DNA of 64,000 nucleotides from Streptomyces sp. Je 1-79 (GCF_025195125.1 NZ_JAMGSL010000001.1:1-64000); one strand, 5' to 3'; shown: positions 33,003-44,161, counted from the stretch's first letter. Program-made: numbers and translations. Notes: a model not told the origin generated them from the sequence alone.

Positions 33003-34316
33003 TCAGGACGTGCCGCGGTGCTGGAGGGCCGGCTGCCAGGTGGGGACGGGCTCCTCCGGCGGGGCCTCGGTGCGGCGGCCGCCCCGGGCGAAGAACGCTT
33101 CGAGGGGCAGGATCGCCGCGCCCACCGTGACCGCGTCGGGGCCGAGCGTGCCCAGCTCGATACGGGTCCTGCCGGCCGGGTAGCGCAGGGCGAAGGACGA
33201 GGCGTGGGGCTTGACCGTCTCCAGGAAGCGGGAGCCGAGCTGGAGACCGGCCCAGCCGCCGACGAGGATGCGCTCGGGCTGGAACAGGTTGATCAGGTCG
33301 GCGAAGCCGGCCCCCAGGTACTCGGCGGTCTCCTCCAGGACGGCGAGGGCCGTCGCGTCGGGCTCCGCCTCCGCGTCGTGCGGCGGGTAGGCGGCGGCGA
33401 TCATCGAGGTCAGCGCCGTCTCCTCGTCCGCCCCGGCGGGCGGCCTGCCTCCCGCCTCCCGCCAGCGTTCCAGGAGCGCCTCGGCTCCCGCGTACGCCTC
33501 CAGGCAGCCCTGGGAGCCGCAGCGGCAGCGGCGCCCCCGGACCCGGACGGTGAGGTGACCCCACTCGATCGCCCGGCCGGGGCCGAACCCCTCGCCTATG
33601 ACACAGGCGCCGACACCGGAGCCGAAGAGGACGACCACGGCGTCGGTGACCCCCCGGCCGGCGCCGAACCACATCTCGGCCTGGCCGAGGGTCTTGGAGC
33701 CGTTGTCGATGTAGTACGGCACGCTCTCGGGCACGGCGCCCGTCTCCCGCAGGAGGCGTTCCAGCGGAACCGCGTCCCAGCCGACGGTCTGGCCGTGAAC
33801 GACGGCACCTTCGTCGGGCGTGTGGGCGACGATGCCGGGGACGCCGATGCCGACGCCGAGCAGTCGCTCAGGGGGCACGTCCGCCGTGCGCAGCACCTCG
33901 GCGATGCCGTCGCGCACGTGGTCGACCACGATGCCGATGTCGTACCGGCCGTGCGGACCGGTACCTTCCGTCGACAGGGGGCTCTCCACGCGGGCCAGTT
34001 CCGTCAGCGCGAGGTCGAAGAGCTCGACCCTGATGCGGGTCTCGCCGACGTCGATGCCGATCATGCAGCCGCTGGCGGGGCTGACCCGGAGCAGGGTGCG
34101 GGGCCTGCCGCCGGCGGAGTCGACGCTTCCGGCCTCCTCCACCAGGCCCTCGGCCAGGAGTTCGCCGACCACGTTGCTGACGGACCCGGAACTCAGCCCG
34201 GTCGCGGGGCCCAGTGTGAGACGGCTCTGCGGCCCGTCGAAATACAATCGTTGCAGAACCGCGGTGCGGTTCTCCCGCCGCAGGTCACGCACCGTACGAC
34301 TGCTCTTCGCTCGCAC
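33003..34316 (-). CDS. ROK family transcriptional repressor
   Basis: This 437-residue regulator has an N-terminal winged helix (LQRLYFDGPQSRLTLGPATGLSSGSVSNVVGELLAEGLVEE) and a C-terminal ROK sugar-kinase-like domain with the ATP loop GIDVGETRIRVELFD and a zinc signature CRCGSQGCLEAYAG. I prefer GTG 34316, which has AGGGGGC upstream; the ATG at 34391 gives 25 more residues but lies on the putative operator. ROK repressors of Streptomyces usually bind sugars and control adjacent transporters. It is divergent from a sugar-binding lipoprotein gene, its likely target. Confidence 0.9.
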   Translation of the reverse strand: MRAKSSRTVRDLRRENRTAVLQRLYFDGPQSRLTLGPATGLSSGSVSNVVGELLAEGLVEEAGSVDSAGGRPRTLLRVSPASGCMIGIDVGETRIRVELFDLALTELARVESPLSTEGTGPHGRYDIGIVVDHVRDGIAEVLRTADVPPERLLGVGIGVPGIVAHTPDEGAVVHGQTVGWDAVPLERLLRETGAVPESVPYYIDNGSKTLGQAEMWFGAGRGVTDAVVVLFGSGVGACVIGEGFGPGRAIEWGHLTVRVRGRRCRCGSQGCLEAYAGAEALLERWREAGGRPPAGADEETALTSMIAAAYPPHDAEAEPDATALAVLEETAEYLGAGFADLINLFQPERILVGGWAGLQLGSRFLETVKPHASSFALRYPAGRTRIELGTLGPDAVTVGAAILPLEAFFARGGRRTEAPPEEPVPTWQPALQHRGTS

Positions 34317-34389
34317 TCTGCCCCCTGTTCGTGAAGTCTCTCTTCGCAAGATACCCCTGTCGGGGTCCTTGACGCGCTTTTCTCTCGGC

Positions 34390-34409
34390 ATTTAACTCAC
34401 GTCCTAAAT
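34390..34409. promoter_or_regulatory. Putative ROK operator
   Basis: ATTTA and TAAAT arms are separated by 10 bases in an AT-rich island within the divergent region between the ROK gene and the sugar-binding-protein gene. The half-sites resemble the A/T-flanked sites of XylR/NagC-type ROK proteins. It would overlap the start codon if the longer ROK reading frame were used. Confidence 0.5.
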
Positions 34410-34501
34410 TAAGCCGGGAGGGCGCATGGGGCGGTGTGGGACGTCTCGCCCGCCCCACCTCCCCCGGACTCCGTCACCCCCCGAAAGGGCCTTGAGGAGC
34501 C

Positions 34502-35809
34502 ATGCGCAGAATCAGAGCCGCGGTCACTGGTGCCGTCACACTCTCCCTCGTCCTCACCGCCGCCGGCTGCGGAGGCGGCACCTCCGGCTCCGACACCCAG
34601 CCGAAGACCCTCACCTACTGGGCCTCCAACCAGGGGTCCAGTATCGAGGTCGACAAGAAGGTCCTCCAGCCCGAACTCGACCAGTTCGAGCGGGAGACCG
34701 GCATCAAGGTCAAGCTGGAGGTCGTGCCCTGGTCGGACCTGCTCAACCGGATCCTCACCGCGACCACCTCCGGCCAGGGCCCCGACGTCCTCAACATAGG
34801 CAACACCTGGAGCGCCTCCCTCCAGTCCACCGGCGCCCTGCTGCCCTGGGACGCGAAGAACCTCGAGAAGATCGGGGGCAGGGACCGCTTCGTCGAGTCC
34901 GCCCTCGGTTCCACCGGCGTCCCCGGCCAGGACCCGGCCGCCGTGCCGCTGTACTCGATGGCCTACGCGCTCTACTACAACAAGAAGATGTTCAAGGACG
35001 CCGGCATCGAGAAGCCGCCGGCGACCTGGGACGAGCTGGCCGCCACCGGCAAGCGCCTGAGCAGGGACGGCAAGTGGGGGATCGGGGTCGAGGGCTCCAA
35101 CCTCTCCAACAACATCCACCAGGTCTTCGTCCTCGGAAAGCAGCACGGAGCCGACTTCTTCACCGCCGACGGCAAGGCCGACTTCACCTCCGCCGGAGCC
35201 GTCGCCGCGGTCAAGCAGTACGTCGACCTGATGGCCACGCACAAGATCGTCGCCCCCGGCAACGCCGAGTACTCCCAGAACCAGTCCCTCAGCGACTTCG
35301 CCAAGGACAAGACCGCCATGGTCCTGTGGCAGACCCCCTCGCAGGCGTTCGCCTCCCAGGGCATGAGCGAGGAGGAGTGGGGCGTCGCCCCCGCGCCCGT
35401 TCCCTCCGGCAAGCCGGGCCAGGGCACGTCCGTCAACTCGATGGTCGCCGGCATCAACATGGCCGTCTTCAAGAACACCAAGAACATCGACGGCGCGCTG
35501 AAGTTCGTGAAGTTCATGACCAGCGACGAGGAGCAGAAGCTCCTGAACCAGGCCTACGGCTCCGTCCCGCCGGTCAAGACCGCGCAGCAGGACCACGCCT
35601 TCGCCACCCCCTCGCTCAAGGTCATCCGCGACACGCTCGCCACCAGCGCCACCGCCCTGCCGCAGGTCCCCGAGGAGTCCCAGTACGAGACCGTCGTCGG
35701 CGCCGCCGTCAAGGCGCTGTTCGCCGACGCCGCGGCCGGCCGCCCCGTCACCGAGGAGTCGGTGAAGGCCGCGCTCGAAGAGGCCCAGCAGCAGATGCCC
35801 AAGAAGTAG
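34502..35809 (+). CDS. Sugar ABC transporter substrate-binding lipoprotein
   Basis: This 435-residue solute-binding protein of the extracellular sugar-binding family 1 has a lipoprotein signal with lipobox LTAAGC (Cys about residue 22). The mature part contains LTYWASNQGSS, the PDVLNIGNTWSASLQSTGALLP strand-loop, YYNKKMFKDAGIEKPPATWDEL and a C-terminal helix pair. It binds a sugar or oligosaccharide outside the cell and normally delivers it to two MalFG-type permeases. No permease or ATPase follows; the next recognisable sequence is a decayed GH3 beta-glucosidase. The gene is therefore an orphan of a larger operon, and uptake would need permeases from elsewhere. Confidence 0.92.
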   Translation: MRRIRAAVTGAVTLSLVLTAAGCGGGTSGSDTQPKTLTYWASNQGSSIEVDKKVLQPELDQFERETGIKVKLEVVPWSDLLNRILTATTSGQGPDVLNIGNTWSASLQSTGALLPWDAKNLEKIGGRDRFVESALGSTGVPGQDPAAVPLYSMAYALYYNKKMFKDAGIEKPPATWDELAATGKRLSRDGKWGIGVEGSNLSNNIHQVFVLGKQHGADFFTADGKADFTSAGAVAAVKQYVDLMATHKIVAPGNAEYSQNQSLSDFAKDKTAMVLWQTPSQAFASQGMSEEEWGVAPAPVPSGKPGQGTSVNSMVAGINMAVFKNTKNIDGALKFVKFMTSDEEQKLLNQAYGSVPPVKTAQQDHAFATPSLKVIRDTLATSATALPQVPEESQYETVVGAAVKALFADAAAGRPVTEESVKAALEEAQQQMPKK

Positions 35810-35822
35810 GCACGGACCACTC

Positions 35823-36440
35823 ATGACCTTCACCGTCACGCCCGGGCACGAGCGGACGGTGCGGAAGACACCGCCCGAAGAGGCGCGCACCCCGTGCCGC
35901 CGCTCCGGACGGCTGCGTCCGCCCCGGCGTGGAGCGCCACCGCGCCGTCCGCCGGGGCGGCCCGGCGTCTCCTCCGGCTGCGGGACGCGGACGGCCGCGA
36001 GCTGTCCGCGGAGCACCGGCTCTCCTGGCGCCGGCTGGAGCCCGAACTCGCCCCCGGCGTGCACACCGTGGAGGTCAGCGCACTGCTGACGCCCGAGCAG
36101 GCGGGGGAGTGGCCCTTCGCCCTCGGCGGTTTCGGCCGCATGTCCGTCAGCGTCGACGGGCCCGTGCTGGACGGCTTCTTCCCGCGGGACGTCAGTCCGG
36201 CGCTGCGGATCGGCCGAGCGACCTCCCGGCAGGGCGGCCCGTCCTCCTCGTGGCACGGCGGGAGGTCGCTCCCGGCGCCGGCCGGGCCACGATCGTCGCG
36301 GCCGCGCCGCCGGAACCCGACCCACCCCGCCGCGCTCACCGCATCGGTGGAGGCCGCCCTCGTGGTCGTCGGCACGACCGAGCATGACCGGCCGCGCAGC
36401 GCGCGGTCGCCTCTCCTCGTGCCGGGGTGCGCAACCCGGA
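35823..36440 (+). pseudogene. Remnant of a GH3-family beta-glucosidase (PA14 and adjacent region)
   Basis: Between the binding-protein stop and the iron-uptake operon there is no intact gene, but translated pieces resemble the middle of a GH3 beta-glucosidase with a PA14 insert. One frame gives LRLRDADGRELSAEHRL and GVHTVEVSALLTPEQAGEW then VSVDGPVLDGFF. A +1 frame continues with AGRPVLLVARREVAPGAG. The first frame resumes with ALVVVGTTEHD and a broken LPG-like segment. Two frameshifts and missing N- and C-termini mark it as a pseudogene. The rest of the gap to 36523 is GC-rich and holds nothing I recognise. Confidence 0.6.
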
Positions 36441-36523
36441 GGCCGAGCCCCTGCGTTCCGCCCCTGGTGGGGCCGGGCAGGGCCCCGCTCCCGCCGAGGG
36501 GCCCACCCCCTCCCGACCGGGAA

Positions 36524-36542
36524 TTAGGTTAGGCTAACCTGT
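36524..36542. promoter_or_regulatory. Iron box (DmdR/IdeR operator)
   Basis: TTAGGTTAGGCTAACCTGT matches the 19-bp actinobacterial iron box closely, with palindromic arms TTAGGTTAG and CTAACCT. It contains a possible -10 (TAGGCT, 36530-36535) and ends 5 bases before the GTG start of the ATPase gene, so the iron-bound repressor would block initiation directly. Confidence 0.92.
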
Positions 36543-36547
36543 GTCGC

Positions 36548-37408
36548 GTGAGAGTTGGTGAAGAGAGCCCGCAGGCCCCGCTCGTGCGCGGTCACGCCCT
36601 GTCGGCCACAGAGGTCACCGTCGCCTACGACGGTGTCGATGTCGTGCACGAAGCGTCCCTGATGCTGCGGCCCGACGAAGTGACCGTCCTGGTCGGACCG
36701 AACGGCAGCGGGAAGTCGACGCTCCTGCGGACGATCGCCCGGCTGCAGCGGCCCCGGGTGGCCACGCTGACCATCGACGCCGACACGGACGGCCTCGCCC
36801 TGACGCCCCGCGAGTTCTCGCGGCACGTGGCCCTCCTGACGCAGGGGCGCCCCACGCCCAGCGGGCTGACCGTGCGGGACGTCGTCGAGTTCGGCCGCTA
36901 CCCGTACCGCGGCCGCTGGGGCAAGGCGGACCCGGGCGGCCGGGCCGCCGTGGACCGCGCGCTCGCCATGACGGGCGTCGCGGAGTTCGCCGAGCGCGGC
37001 GCGGAGTTCCTCTCCGGAGGGCAGCTCCAGCGTGTCTGGCTCGCGGGCTGCCTCGCCCAGGAGACCGGCGTGCTGCTGCTCGACGAACCCACCACCTATC
37101 TCGACCTGCGGTACCAGATCGAACTCCTCGACCTCATCCGCGACCTGGCCGACGACCACGGCATCGCGGTGGGCGTCGTCCTGCACGACCTCGACCAGGC
37201 CGCGGCCGTCGCCGACCGGATCCTGCTGCTCCGAGCGGGACGCATCATCGCCGAGGGCAGCCCCGAAGACGTCCTGACGGCACCCCGGCTGACGGACACG
37301 TACGGCATCCGCATCGAGGTCGACACCGATCCCTCGACAGGGCGGCTGCGCACCCGCGCCATCGGCCGCCACCACACGCGAAGCGAAAGGCTCAGCCCCA
37401 CCTCATGA
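36548..37408 (+). CDS. Iron-siderophore ABC transporter ATP-binding protein
   Basis: This 286-residue FecE/FhuC-type ATPase has Walker A GPNGSGKST, signature LSGGQLQRVWLAG, Walker B GVLLLDEPT and the H-loop HDL. The start is GTG 36548. There is no Shine-Dalgarno, and the iron box occupies the bases just upstream, which suggests a leaderless message. It energises uptake of a ferric siderophore or haem with the next two genes. Its stop overlaps the start of the binding-protein gene (ATGA). Regulation by iron follows from the iron box. Confidence 0.93.
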   Translation: MRVGEESPQAPLVRGHALSATEVTVAYDGVDVVHEASLMLRPDEVTVLVGPNGSGKSTLLRTIARLQRPRVATLTIDADTDGLALTPREFSRHVALLTQGRPTPSGLTVRDVVEFGRYPYRGRWGKADPGGRAAVDRALAMTGVAEFAERGAEFLSGGQLQRVWLAGCLAQETGVLLLDEPTTYLDLRYQIELLDLIRDLADDHGIAVGVVLHDLDQAAAVADRILLLRAGRIIAEGSPEDVLTAPRLTDTYGIRIEVDTDPSTGRLRTRAIGRHHTRSERLSPTS

Positions 37409-38385
37409 GACGCCTCCTCCTCACCGCCGCGGTCGCCGCCACGGCGGCCCTCGCCCTGACCGCCTGCGGGACCACCGAACCCGCCAAGGACGACGCGAAG
37501 AAGACCGCGGATCCCATCACCCTCACCGACGACACGGGTGCGAAGGTCAAGCTCGACGGACCCGCCAAGAAGGTCGTCGGCACCGAGTGGAACGTCGTCG
37601 AGACCCTGATCTCCCTCGGGGTCGACCCCGTCGGCGTGGCCGACGTCAAGGGCTACAAGACCTGGGACACCGCGGTCCCGCTGAAGAACGACCCCAAGGA
37701 CATCGGCACCCGCGGCGAGCCCAGCGTGGAGACCATCGCCGGTCTGAAGCCCGACCTCATCGTCGCGACCAACGACCTGCCGCCGGCCGCCGTGAAGCAG
37801 CTGCGCGGGATCGCGCCGGTCCTGGAGGTCAAGGCCGCCGACGCCGCCGACCCGATCGGCCGGATGACGAAGAACCTCGACCTCATCGCCAAGGCCACCG
37901 GCACCACGGAACAGGCCGCCAAGCTCAAGACGGCGTTCGAGGCCAAGCTCACCGAGGGCAGCAAGGCGCTCGCCGACGCCGGTCTGGCCGGCGCGCCGTT
38001 CGCCTTCGCCGACGGCTACGTCGTCTCCAACCAGGTCTCGATCCGCCCGTTCACCAGCGGTTCGCTCATCGGCGCCGTGAACGAGAAGCTCGGCCTGAAG
38101 AACGCCTGGACGGTCAAGGGCGACCCGGCCTACGGCCTCGGCACCACCGACGTCGAGGGCCTCACCAAGCTCGGTGACGGCACCCACTTCGCGTACATCA
38201 GCAACAACGGTGACCCGAGCAGCACCCCGTTCGACGGCGTCCTGAAGAAGGACAAGGTGTGGACCTCGCTCTCGTTCGTGAAGAAGGGCGACACGCACCG
38301 GCTGCCCGACGGCATCTGGATGTTCGGCGGAACCGAGTCGATGAACCAGTACGTCGACTCGGTCGTCAAGGAGCTGACGAAGTAA
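37405..38385 (+). CDS. Iron-siderophore ABC transporter substrate-binding lipoprotein
   Basis: This 326-residue FecB/FepB-type binding protein has lipobox LTAC (Cys about residue 21). Conserved segments are KKVVGTEWNVVETLISLGVDPVGVADVKGYKTWD, then ETIAGLKPDLIV and APVLEV, typical of the helical-backbone type III binding proteins. It overlaps the upstream ATPase gene by four bases and is followed after 5 bp by the permease gene. It would capture a ferric siderophore at the outer face of the membrane. The exact ligand is unknown; no siderophore synthesis gene lies in the window. Confidence 0.93.
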   Translation: MRRLLLTAAVAATAALALTACGTTEPAKDDAKKTADPITLTDDTGAKVKLDGPAKKVVGTEWNVVETLISLGVDPVGVADVKGYKTWDTAVPLKNDPKDIGTRGEPSVETIAGLKPDLIVATNDLPPAAVKQLRGIAPVLEVKAADAADPIGRMTKNLDLIAKATGTTEQAAKLKTAFEAKLTEGSKALADAGLAGAPFAFADGYVVSNQVSIRPFTSGSLIGAVNEKLGLKNAWTVKGDPAYGLGTTDVEGLTKLGDGTHFAYISNNGDPSSTPFDGVLKKDKVWTSLSFVKKGDTHRLPDGIWMFGGTESMNQYVDSVVKELTK

Positions 38386-38390
38386 CCCCC

Positions 38391-40457
38391 ATGGCCGTCA
38401 CCGCACCTTCCTCCGCCACCATCCCGTCGGCGGCCGCGTCCCGGACGGGCGCGGCCGCGGTGACGGCCGTACTGATCCTCCTCGTCGCGGGCTTCGCGCT
38501 CGTCGACATCACCCAGGGCACGGCCTCCGTCGGCGCCTCCGAGGTCTGGAAGGCGTTCACGGGCCGGGCCGACCCGTCCGACGCCTCCGTCGTCGTCGCC
38601 TCGCGCCTGCCGCGCATGGCCGCCGGACTGCTCGTCGGCGCCGTACTCGGCATGGCGGGCGCCGCCCTCCAGGCCGTCAGCCGCAACGTGCTCGCGTCGC
38701 CCGACACCCTGGCCGTGAACGCCGGCTCCTACCTGGCACTCGGCCTGGCCGCCGTCAGCGGCGTCTCGCTCCCGCTGTTCGCCTCCTCCGGTGTCGCGTT
38801 CGTCGGCGGACTCGCCGCGGCGGCCGTCGTCCTGGGCCTCTCCGGCCTCGGCGCGGGCACCGTCCGGCTCGTGCTCGCCGGCAGCGCCCTCACCCTCGGA
38901 CTGACCGCCATCACCGAGGGGCTGCTCCTGCTGTTCCCGCAGCAGACGGAGGGCCTCTTCGCCTGGAACCAGGGCAGCATCGCGCAGAACGGCTTCGACG
39001 GTGTCCTGCAGATGGCGCCGCTCGGACTCCTCGGCCTCGTCGGGCTGCTGCTCATCTCCCGCAGGGTCGACGCGCTCGCGCTCGGCGACGACGCCGCCCG
39101 CGGCCTCGGCGTGTCCGTGCGCGGCACCCGCGTCACCGCGGTCGTGCTCGCGTCGCTGCTCTCCGCGGCGGCCGTGACGCTCGCCGGACCGGTCGGCTTC
39201 GTCGGCCTCTGCGCCCCCGCGATCGTCCGGCCCCTCGTCCGCCGGTTCCGCGCCTTCTCCCGCGCACGGGCCGGACTTCCGGTGGCGGGCCTCGCCGGCG
39301 CCGGCCTCGTCCTCGGCTCGGACGTGCTCCTTCGGACACTCGTGCCCGCGGACACGGCCGTCGCCGTGCCGACCGGTGTCGTCACCAGCCTCGTGGGCGC
39401 CGTCTTCCTGATCGTGATGGCGACGCGGGTCCGCGACACGGCCGGCGCCGCCGCGACCGACCGCCTGCGCATCAGGAGCCGGAAGGTCTTCCTGGCCACC
39501 ACGGCCGTACTGACGGTGGCGCTCGTCGGCGTGGCCATCGCCGCCGTACTGCTCGGCGACAGCAAGCTGCTCCTCGGCGACGTCATGAACTGGGCGCAGG
39601 GCCGGGCGGGCCAGACCGTCGGTTTCGTCCTCGACACCCGGGTGCCCCGGGTCCTCGCGGCCCTCTCGGCCGGCGCCGCCCTCGCCCTGGCCGGAACGCT
39701 CGTCCAGGCCGTCACCCGCAATCCGCTCGCCGAGCCCGCGACGCTGGGCGTCTCCGGCGGCGCCGCGCTCGGCGCCGTACTCCTCGTCACCACCACCCCG
39801 CTCGCCGCGTCGTGGAGCGTGGCAGGTGCCGCCTTCCTGGGCGCCGCGATCAGCTCGGTCGTCGTCTTCGGGCTCGCCGCCCGCGGTGGCTTCCAGCAGA
39901 ACCGGCTCGTCCTCGTCGGCTTCGGCGTCGCCATCGGCACGGCCGCGCTCATCAGCCTGCTGATCGTCCTCACCGACCCGTTCAACGCGACCAAGGCCCT
40001 CACCTGGCTGTCCGGTTCCACCTACGGGCGGACCATGCCGGACGTGCTGCCCCTGTCGGCCGTCCTCGCCGTCGGCGTGGTCGCCGCGGTCCTGCGGCGC
40101 ACCGAGCTCGACCTGCTGTCGCTCGACGAGGACACGCCACGGCTCCTGGGCCTCGGCGTCGCGCGCGGCCGGCTCGGCTTCCTCGTTCTGAGCGTCCTGC
40201 TCAGCGCCACCGCCGTCGCCGCCGCGGGCACGATCGGCTTCGTGGGCCTCATCGCCCCGCACGCGGCCCGTGCCCTCGTGGGCAGGCAGCACGCGCGCGT
40301 GGTGCCGGTCGCGGTCCTCCTCGGCGCCGTACTCGTCGGCACCGCGGACCTCGTGGGCCGTACGGTGATCGCGCCGGCCCAGCTCGGCGCCGGCATGATG
40401 ACCGCGGTGATCGGCACGCCGTACTTCCTCTACCTGCTGGTCCGCAGCCGCCGCTGA
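38391..40457 (+). CDS. Fused FecCD-type iron-siderophore permease (FhuB-like double permease)
   Basis: This 688-residue protein contains two tandem FecCD permease units. Each has the order R(L/V)PR, GAALQAVSRNVLASPDTL or GTLVQAVTRNPLAEPATLG, and the cytoplasmic coupling region GFVGLCAP or GFVGLIAPH. The duplication gives about 18-20 membrane segments, so one chain replaces the usual permease pair, as in FhuB. The start is ATG 38391, 5 bp after the binding-protein stop. The order ATPase, binding protein, fused permease forms one complete importer. A hairpin follows the stop. Confidence 0.93.
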   Translation: MAVTAPSSATIPSAAASRTGAAAVTAVLILLVAGFALVDITQGTASVGASEVWKAFTGRADPSDASVVVASRLPRMAAGLLVGAVLGMAGAALQAVSRNVLASPDTLAVNAGSYLALGLAAVSGVSLPLFASSGVAFVGGLAAAAVVLGLSGLGAGTVRLVLAGSALTLGLTAITEGLLLLFPQQTEGLFAWNQGSIAQNGFDGVLQMAPLGLLGLVGLLLISRRVDALALGDDAARGLGVSVRGTRVTAVVLASLLSAAAVTLAGPVGFVGLCAPAIVRPLVRRFRAFSRARAGLPVAGLAGAGLVLGSDVLLRTLVPADTAVAVPTGVVTSLVGAVFLIVMATRVRDTAGAAATDRLRIRSRKVFLATTAVLTVALVGVAIAAVLLGDSKLLLGDVMNWAQGRAGQTVGFVLDTRVPRVLAALSAGAALALAGTLVQAVTRNPLAEPATLGVSGGAALGAVLLVTTTPLAASWSVAGAAFLGAAISSVVVFGLAARGGFQQNRLVLVGFGVAIGTAALISLLIVLTDPFNATKALTWLSGSTYGRTMPDVLPLSAVLAVGVVAAVLRRTELDLLSLDEDTPRLLGLGVARGRLGFLVLSVLLSATAVAAAGTIGFVGLIAPHAARALVGRQHARVVPVAVLLGAVLVGTADLVGRTVIAPAQLGAGMMTAVIGTPYFLYLLVRSRR

Positions 40458-40480
40458 CGCCTGACCGGCCCGCACGGACG

Positions 40481-40520
40481 CGAGCCCCGTCACCGCCGCG
40501 AGGCGGCGACGGGGCTCGCG
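40481..40520. terminator. Bidirectional hairpin between the iron permease and uvrA-like genes
   Basis: GCGAGCCCCGTC (40481-40492) pairs with GACGGGGCTCGC (40509-40520). The inner bases continue the stem through GCCGC/GCGGC after a small bulge, closing on a GAG loop. It serves two convergent genes. Confidence 0.83.
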
Positions 40521-40535
40521 CCCGTCACGGCGCGC

Positions 40536-42926
<2,391 letters not shown>

Positions 42927-43079
42927 GCTGATCGTGTCTCCATCCATGAGGCGGTGGCCGCTTCCGTGGCCTCCGTCGGTGTCGCCCGGCTCGACCCCAC
43001 CGGTTTCGACCTGTACGTCTGTCGTTCTATGCCGTCGACGCCGTGGGCGGCAACGGTATTGCCGCCGGGGCGCCGTCGC

Positions 43080-43436
43080 TCATCGGTCCTGGACCAGGCC
43101 CAGGACGTTGCCGTCGGGGTCGGTGAAGGTGGCCACCAGACGGCCGCCGCCGACGTCGTGCGCGGGCTCCTTCAGGGTGGCGCCGGCGGCCGTGACCTCG
43201 GCGATCTTCGCCTCGATGTCGGGTACGTGCCAGTAGGCCACCGGCGAGGTCATGCCCTGCGGTCCGCCGTTCGGCACGAGCCCGATGTGCTGGCCCTCGG
43301 CGTCGAACCCGACGTAGTACTCGCTGTCGGCCTGGGGCTCGATGCCGAGCAGGGCGGCGTACACCGCCTTGGCCTTCGCCAGGTCGGACACGGGGTGCAG
43401 CACGGTCTTGATCCCCTGCGTGGACGAGCCGGTCAT
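43080..43436 (-). CDS. VOC-superfamily (glyoxalase-like) protein
   Basis: This 118-residue protein has paired beta-alpha-beta-beta-beta modules of the vicinal-oxygen-chelate fold. Segments include VLHPVSDLAKAKAVYAALLG, YYVGFDAEGQHIGLVPN and FTDPDGNVLGLVQ in order. The start is ATG 43436 with AGGAG five bases upstream. Metal ligands His10-like and Glu-like positions are not clearly conserved, so it may be a binding protein rather than an enzyme. It is separated from the uvrA-like gene by 153 bp on the same strand. Confidence 0.88.
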   Translation of the reverse strand: MTGSSTQGIKTVLHPVSDLAKAKAVYAALLGIEPQADSEYYVGFDAEGQHIGLVPNGGPQGMTSPVAYWHVPDIEAKIAEVTAAGATLKEPAHDVGGGRLVATFTDPDGNVLGLVQDR

Positions 43437-43650
43437 GGTCGCTCCTGAGGTCGTGGGCCGGTCGGGACCCGGTGGTTCGGGGGGAGCCCGGATGCGTGGG
43501 CCGGGCCGGTCGCGCGGCCCGTCGGGCGCCCATGCAGCAACGCTACGTGCGGCCCGGGGCGGGCGCTTCTCGATTCCTGACCGGTCCGGCACGGGCCTCC
43601 CGACCTGGGCGGGCGGGGCCTTGCGGCCCGTCGGGTAGGCCCTCCCGACC

Positions 43651-43730
43651 GGCCCCGACCGGCCCCGACCGGCCCCGACCGGCCCCGACCGGCCCCGTCC
43701 GGCCCCGTCCGGCCCCGTCCGGCCCCGACC
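43651..43730. repeat. Minisatellite of eight 10-bp units
   Basis: GGCCCCGACC is repeated four times (43651-43690), followed by three GGCCCCGTCC units (43691-43720) and one more GGCCCCGACC (43721-43730). Degenerate units flank both sides. The 214 bases between the VOC gene start and the array contain nothing else that I recognise. Confidence 0.93.
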
Positions 43731-43740
43731 GGTCCGCGGG

Positions 43741-43872
43741 TCAGGGGCGCTTCCGGTCCGCGTCGGCGCGGTCGAGGTCCGGGACGTCGAGGATCGTGAG
43801 GAACGCGGTCGCCGCGGGTGTGCGGGCGGCGCGGCTCCAGACGACGTACTCGACCCGCGTCGGCGCGTCGGT
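43741..43872 (-). pseudogene. LysR-family regulator, C-terminal remnant
   Basis: Reading the minus strand to the stop at 43741-43743 gives VTDAPTRVEYVVWSRAARTP followed by ATAFLTILDVP and a charged tail. This is the typical end of the LysR substrate-binding domain. The frame runs directly into EamA-type sequence on the opposite strand, so about 250 N-terminal residues are gone. There is no start codon or ribosome site. Confidence 0.65.
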
Positions 43873-44161
43873 GACCTCGATCGTCCTCGGCTATCTCTGG
43901 CTCGGACTGGTCGGCGGCCTGTTCGCCTTCGTCCTGTGGTTCCGCGGCCTCACCGCCCTGCCCGTCACCTCGGTCGCGGTGCTCGTCCTGCTCTCACCGC
44001 TGGTCGCCGCGGTTCTCGGCGCCGTGCTGCTCGGCCAGACGCTCGGCCCGGTTCAGCTCATGGGGTTCGCGCTCTGCCTCGGCGCGATCGTCGCCGGGCA
44101 GCTTCCGCCCGCGGGCCGCCCGAGCCGTTCACCCGCTTGCCGGTGCTCCAGTTGCAGCTAA
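43873..44161 (+). pseudogene. EamA (DMT) transporter, C-terminal remnant
   Basis: The plus strand encodes about 90 residues: IVLGYLWLGLVGGLFAFVLW, a loop, LPVTSVAVLVLLSPLVAAVL and a segment with LGPVQLMGFALCLGAIVAG, to the stop at 44159-44161. These are the last three to four membrane segments of an EamA drug/metabolite exporter. The N-terminal two thirds are missing and the piece abuts the LysR remnant on the other strand. Confidence 0.7.

Noticed and set aside
38130..40493. Long minus-strand frame opposite the iron permease
   Set aside because: Its Glu/Asp/Gly-rich composition is the mirror of a membrane protein coding strand, and it has no domain signature.
43651..43730. CRISPR array
   Set aside because: Repeats are 10 bp and contiguous with no spacers, and no cas genes are present.
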